This document shows, one piece after another, positions 61,528-64,000 of a stretch of 64,000 nt of DNA. The number at the start of each line of letters is the position of its first letter. The stretch's first letter is position 1. The DNA is from Deltaproteobacteria bacterium (GTDB lineage: Bacteria; Myxococcota_A; Polyangia; Polyangiales; JADJMO01), in the NCBI GenBank assembly GCA_025363655.1, contig JANYDK010000040.1, positions 1 through 64,000 on the forward strand, given 5' to 3'. The position numbers were made by a program, and so were the translations under genes. The notes beneath the pieces are model-generated. The model saw only the letters and a program-made list of their open reading frames with translations, did not search any database and was not told where the DNA came from.

Positions 61528-62238
61528 ATGGCCGTCGGCGTCATTCTCAAGGAAGCGGTGAAGTGGGTCGCGCTCACCTTCGGCAAAGACGTTCTCTTCG
61601 CCATGAAAGATGCCCTCGAGCACCAGTGGCGACGCGTCTTCGCGACCCGCAACATCCTGATTCTCGGGCCCAAGCAATCGGGCAAGTCGTCGCTGCTCCA
61701 GTACCTGACGTCGGGACGCCCCTACGAGATCGTCGATGGCGAGATCCGCGCGCCCGCGCCGACTGCCCTCGCAGCGATCGTCGATCGGAAGTTCGCGCTC
61801 GACAAAGGCAATTGGCTCCGTCTCAAGCGCGACGTGCCGGGTGATCTCGACCTGCGCGATGCGTGGGCGCAGGCGATCACCGACCTGCAGCCACACGGCG
61901 TCGTCTACATGATCGACGGACGACGCTCCGACGCCGATCTGCGGGCGGACGTGCGAGACATTCGCGATGCGGTGCTGGCGCATTGCGCGACCAGCGCCGG
62001 TCATCTCGCGACGCTCCACGTCTTCGTCAACTTCGCCGATCACTGGGCGGCTTCGGTGACGGAACGACGGAGGCGCCTTCGCCTCGTCCGCGAGGAGCTG
62101 GACGAGGTTACCGCCGGCTCGCACACCTGGGCCGCGCTCCGCTTGGGCGCTTCGGCGACGCAGCTCGATCCGAACAAGAAGAGCTGGGAGGACGCCGAGC
62201 GCGCGCTCCATCATTTCGGCGCGGATCTGACGGGATAG
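61528..62238 (+). CDS. Small Ras-like GTPase with membrane-proximal N-terminal helix
   Basis: 236 residues from the ATG at 61528. A ~40-residue amphipathic N-terminus (VILKEAVKWVALTFGKDVLF) precedes the G domain. G1 is ILILGPKQSGKSSLLQYL (residues 44-60), the switch 2 region follows DVPGDLDLRD (DxPG), and G4 is VFVNFADHW (NxxD, with NFAD for the usual NKxD). The chain continues with a basic helix (ERRRRLRLVREELDEV). It resembles MglA/Arf-like bacterial G proteins but not closely enough to name. Its partner gene starts 5 nt downstream. A GAP or GEF (MglB, roadblock) is not seen in the window. Confidence 0.8.
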   Translation: MAVGVILKEAVKWVALTFGKDVLFAMKDALEHQWRRVFATRNILILGPKQSGKSSLLQYLTSGRPYEIVDGEIRAPAPTALAAIVDRKFALDKGNWLRLKRDVPGDLDLRDAWAQAITDLQPHGVVYMIDGRRSDADLRADVRDIRDAVLAHCATSAGHLATLHVFVNFADHWAASVTERRRRLRLVREELDEVTAGSHTWAALRLGASATQLDPNKKSWEDAERALHHFGADLTG

Positions 62239-62243
62239 CGGCG

Positions 62244-62921
62244 ATGTCGCTTCTCGCCGGTGACCGGATCTCGATCCTCGCGCACGCGACCTGCGAATCG
62301 GCGTACCAGCACCTGCGATTCGATCGGGACGAGAGCGACAGCTACCGTATCCAACTCGAAACCGGGGCCGCGTCCGGACGCGCGTTGACCCGCGCGCAGG
62401 TGATGCCGGCTCTGCCAGTGGGAAGTCGTTGGACCGATGCGGTCGGCTGGGAGAGCTACGTCGTCTTCCCCTCGAACGAGCTCGAGAGCCCCGACGTCGC
62501 GATCGTCGGTATCGAGTACGTCGTGCCGCATGCGACCCGCAACGCATATCCGGTGTTTGCCGGTGCGCTGGTGGCGATGGACGCGGTCCCAGGCATTCTC
62601 CGCTCGATCGCCAAACGACTCGTGCCCGAGGGAGCCGAATCGCCGTCGAGCCCCGTCGAGGCGACCTACGGCGTCGTGACCTCCAAATCTCGCTCTCCCG
62701 CCGAGCACCTCCCATGCGCAGCGTGGCTGTTGCAGGCAGCCGCGACGTCGTTCGAGGCCGACGATCCGCTCTTGGTCCGAACGCTGGTCTTGACCGAGGA
62801 CGAGGTCCCGAAGGCGCGGCACCTCCTCTCGCGTTCACTCCTGCTCGGCACGGCCCCGCCCATTCGAAGCCGCTTCTCGGCATCTGCCCGTGCGGTGCTC
62901 AGCCTCAAGGCAACGACGTAG
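62244..62921 (+). CDS. Protein of unknown function paired with the small GTPase
   Basis: 225 residues from the ATG at 62244, 5 nt after the GTPase stop. No signal or membrane segment. Mixed alpha/beta character (HLRFDRDESDSYRIQLETGA, SPDVAIVGIEYVVPHATR) with a charged C-terminus (TEDEVPKARHLLSRSLLLGT). No family recognised. Tight spacing suggests a GTPase effector or regulator, which is inference only. The tail SRFSASARAVLSLKATT is helical. Confidence 0.6.
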   Translation: MSLLAGDRISILAHATCESAYQHLRFDRDESDSYRIQLETGAASGRALTRAQVMPALPVGSRWTDAVGWESYVVFPSNELESPDVAIVGIEYVVPHATRNAYPVFAGALVAMDAVPGILRSIAKRLVPEGAESPSSPVEATYGVVTSKSRSPAEHLPCAAWLLQAAATSFEADDPLLVRTLVLTEDEVPKARHLLSRSLLLGTAPPIRSRFSASARAVLSLKATT

Positions 62922-63275
62922 CAGGGGCGATCCGCAACGCAGTCGGAAACAGGCAATGACGTAGGGTCGCCGCCCGCGGCCCGCTTTGCGCCCATCACGC
63001 GTCGTTCGGTGCGCTCCGTCGTTACCTCGGGCTCCTCGCCGCCGTAAATCACGTCGTGGTCATCGATTGGTCATCTGCGCTGGCGTAATGAATCGTCGCG
63101 CCTGACGACAGAAAAATGCTCGAAAGCGTCCACGCGACGCCCTGCTTCGATCTCGATCTCGAGTTTCGACTCATCCACCAAGACCCGTCGCGGACGTCCG
63201 CGGCGAGGTGCCCGAAAGCGAGAAGTCATCATGCGTTTCGACCGATCACGCCCTTGCCTCGAGACGAGGTGAGCG
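62922..63275. other. Intergenic region upstream of the duplicated-domain gene
   Basis: 354 nt. No convincing gene; a plus frame at 63116-63313 lacks a ribosome site and overlaps the next gene. GAGG six bases before 63276 marks that gene's ribosome site. No hairpin with a T-run was found. Confidence 0.45.
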
Positions 63276-64000
63276 ATGTCCGCTCACATCAGGAACTCGA
63301 CGGTCGACGATGATTCCGCGGCCACGCTCTCGCTCCTCGACTACGCCTCGCTTTCGATGGGGTTGGAGGTCGTTCCCCACCGCGCGCTCGAGGTCTTCGC
63401 CTGCTTCGGTCTCGACGCGACGACCGGTCCGAGGGCGATGGGCGCCTGGAGCGTGTGGCTGAAGAGCGAGCCACGTGCCGCTGCCGAGTGCACGCAGATG
63501 CGAGCTCGCATGCGGGCGCACTGGGAACGTTGGGACGCCCACGCGTGGGCAATGAAGATGACGCCCAGCCCATCGGACCCTGGCGAGCCGGTCGTCGAGT
63601 CGCGTCGCGAAGAGAGGTCTCAGGTGCGGACGCGCCAGAGGGAAGGGCTCTCCGATTCGCCGAAGATTGCCGGCGCAACCTTGCCCGCTTCGGTCCATCT
63701 CGCTCCGCTCGGTTGCCGAAGCCTGTCGCTCTCGACCATTGACCTGGCTTCGCTTTCGATGGCGCTCGAGGTCTTGCCCGAGCGGGCCGTCGACGTGCTC
63801 GCGACGTTCGGTGCGCGCACCGAGTCGGCGCGAGCTGCGGCCAAAGGCGCGCTGGCCGTCTTGATCGAGTCGTCGCAGCTCGACAGGGCGCAGTGGGAGC
63901 GAATGCGCGCGTCGATGCGCGATCATTGGCGTCGTTGGGCGGCTGCCAACCCGAAGGTCACCGCGGCGCTGAAGCACAGGCCTCGCAAGAGCTACGTGCG
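63276..64000 (+). CDS. Duplicated-domain protein with a REP element in its linker (3' end outside window)
   Basis: 241 residues visible, still open at the right edge. The ATG at 63276 has GAGG upstream. Two copies of a ~75-residue domain: the first has LDYASLSMGLEVVPHRALEV, then MRARMRAHWERWDAHAW; the second has IDLASLSMALEVLPERAVDV, then MRASMRDHWRRWAAAN. The ASLSMxLEVxPxRAxxV and MRAxMRxHWxRW blocks clearly recur. The linker between them is encoded by REP copy E read in frame (SPKIAGATLPASVHLAPLGC). No family recognised. It may belong with the GTPase unit upstream. Confidence 0.7.
   Translation, partial: MSAHIRNSTVDDDSAATLSLLDYASLSMGLEVVPHRALEVFACFGLDATTGPRAMGAWSVWLKSEPRAAAECTQMRARMRAHWERWDAHAWAMKMTPSPSDPGEPVVESRREERSQVRTRQREGLSDSPKIAGATLPASVHLAPLGCRSLSLSTIDLASLSMALEVLPERAVDVLATFGARTESARAAAKGALAVLIESSQLDRAQWERMRASMRDHWRRWAAANPKVTAALKHRPRKSYV
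63656..63722 (+). repeat. REP-like element, copy E, inside a reading frame
   Basis: 67-nt forward copy: TTCGCCGAAGATTGCCGGCG, CAACCTTGCCCGCTTCGG, TCCATCTCGCTCCGC, TCGGTTGCCGAAGC. The right half is nearly identical to copies B and D; the left hairpin is slightly altered. It contains no stop in the frame of the gene at 63276, so it encodes the inter-domain linker. Confidence 0.82.

Noticed and set aside
63116-63313. 65-codon plus frame upstream of the duplicated-domain gene
   Set aside because: Overlaps the better-supported start at 63276 and lacks a ribosome site.

Overview
The window reads as a chromosome segment of a high-GC myxobacterium-like organism (Myxococcota, probably Polyangia). Reasons: very GC-rich third codon positions, lipoproteins with Asp/Ala/Gly/Thr linkers, a DUF1592/DUF1552 pair, two Hanks-type Ser/Thr kinases, a complete lower mevalonate pathway, and a kelch/Cys-repeat surface protein ending in a MYXO-CTERM-like tail. 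The taxonomic call is inference from gene content; no rRNA is present.

Layout. 1-1.9 kb: right part of an IS21-family element (istA, istB, end repeats) that truncates a small lipoprotein gene. 2.3-4.5 kb: leucine-rich-repeat exported protein, a gene-poor stretch with a tmRNA-3'-end-like scar, and a small membrane protein. 4.7-4.9 kb: tRNA-Asp and tRNA-Val with promoter and terminator. 5-14.2 kb: proteostasis block (lon, clpX, clpP, a four-TM membrane protein, tig) interrupted by a PhnD-like protein and a TPR membrane protein. 14.4-17.7 kb: GH5 glycosidase lipoprotein divergent from a cytochrome P450. 18-20.3 kb: a 50-residue acidic protein gene, then parA-parB. 20.4-27.3 kb: a kinase, a CHRD-domain lipoprotein, a small exported protein, a KAS III enzyme and a phosphodiester-glycosidase-like exported protein.

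27.4-30.4 kb holds the most striking locus: five tightly packed genes resembling a type III secretion translocon cassette, with the order small coiled coil, EspA/SseB-like, SycD/LcrH-like TPR chaperone, YopB/SseC-like pore protein, YopD/SseD-like partner. No injectisome genes are in the window. 30.5-37.1 kb: mevalonate/isoprenoid operon on the minus strand (prenyl diphosphate synthase, mevalonate kinase, diphosphomevalonate decarboxylase, phosphomevalonate kinase, class II HMG-CoA reductase; three ATGA overlaps) with type 2 IPP isomerase divergent. 37.1-40.8 kb: XRE-cupin regulator with a palindromic operator facing an SDR, a QueA-like gene, a small coiled coil and a class IV aminotransferase. 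41-44.7 kb: SMI1/KNR4-like protein, zinc-ribbon transmembrane kinase, polysaccharide deacetylase. 44.8-49.2 kb: rpmH-rnpA-yidD-yidC-jag, usually near the origin, then a dnaJ-like gene. 49.2-56.5 kb: envelope genes including DUF1592, DUF1552 and two CxxCH proteins. 56.6-61.4 kb: the giant kelch/Cys-repeat protein. 61.5 kb to the end: a small GTPase, a partner of unknown function, and a duplicated-domain protein running off the window.

Three repeat classes cut across these regions: a ~66-nt two-hairpin REP-like element (five copies, each touching a gene boundary or lying inside a gene), 9-nt tandem microrepeats at the 3' ends of several genes, and a 33-nt triple hairpin between convergent genes next to clpX.
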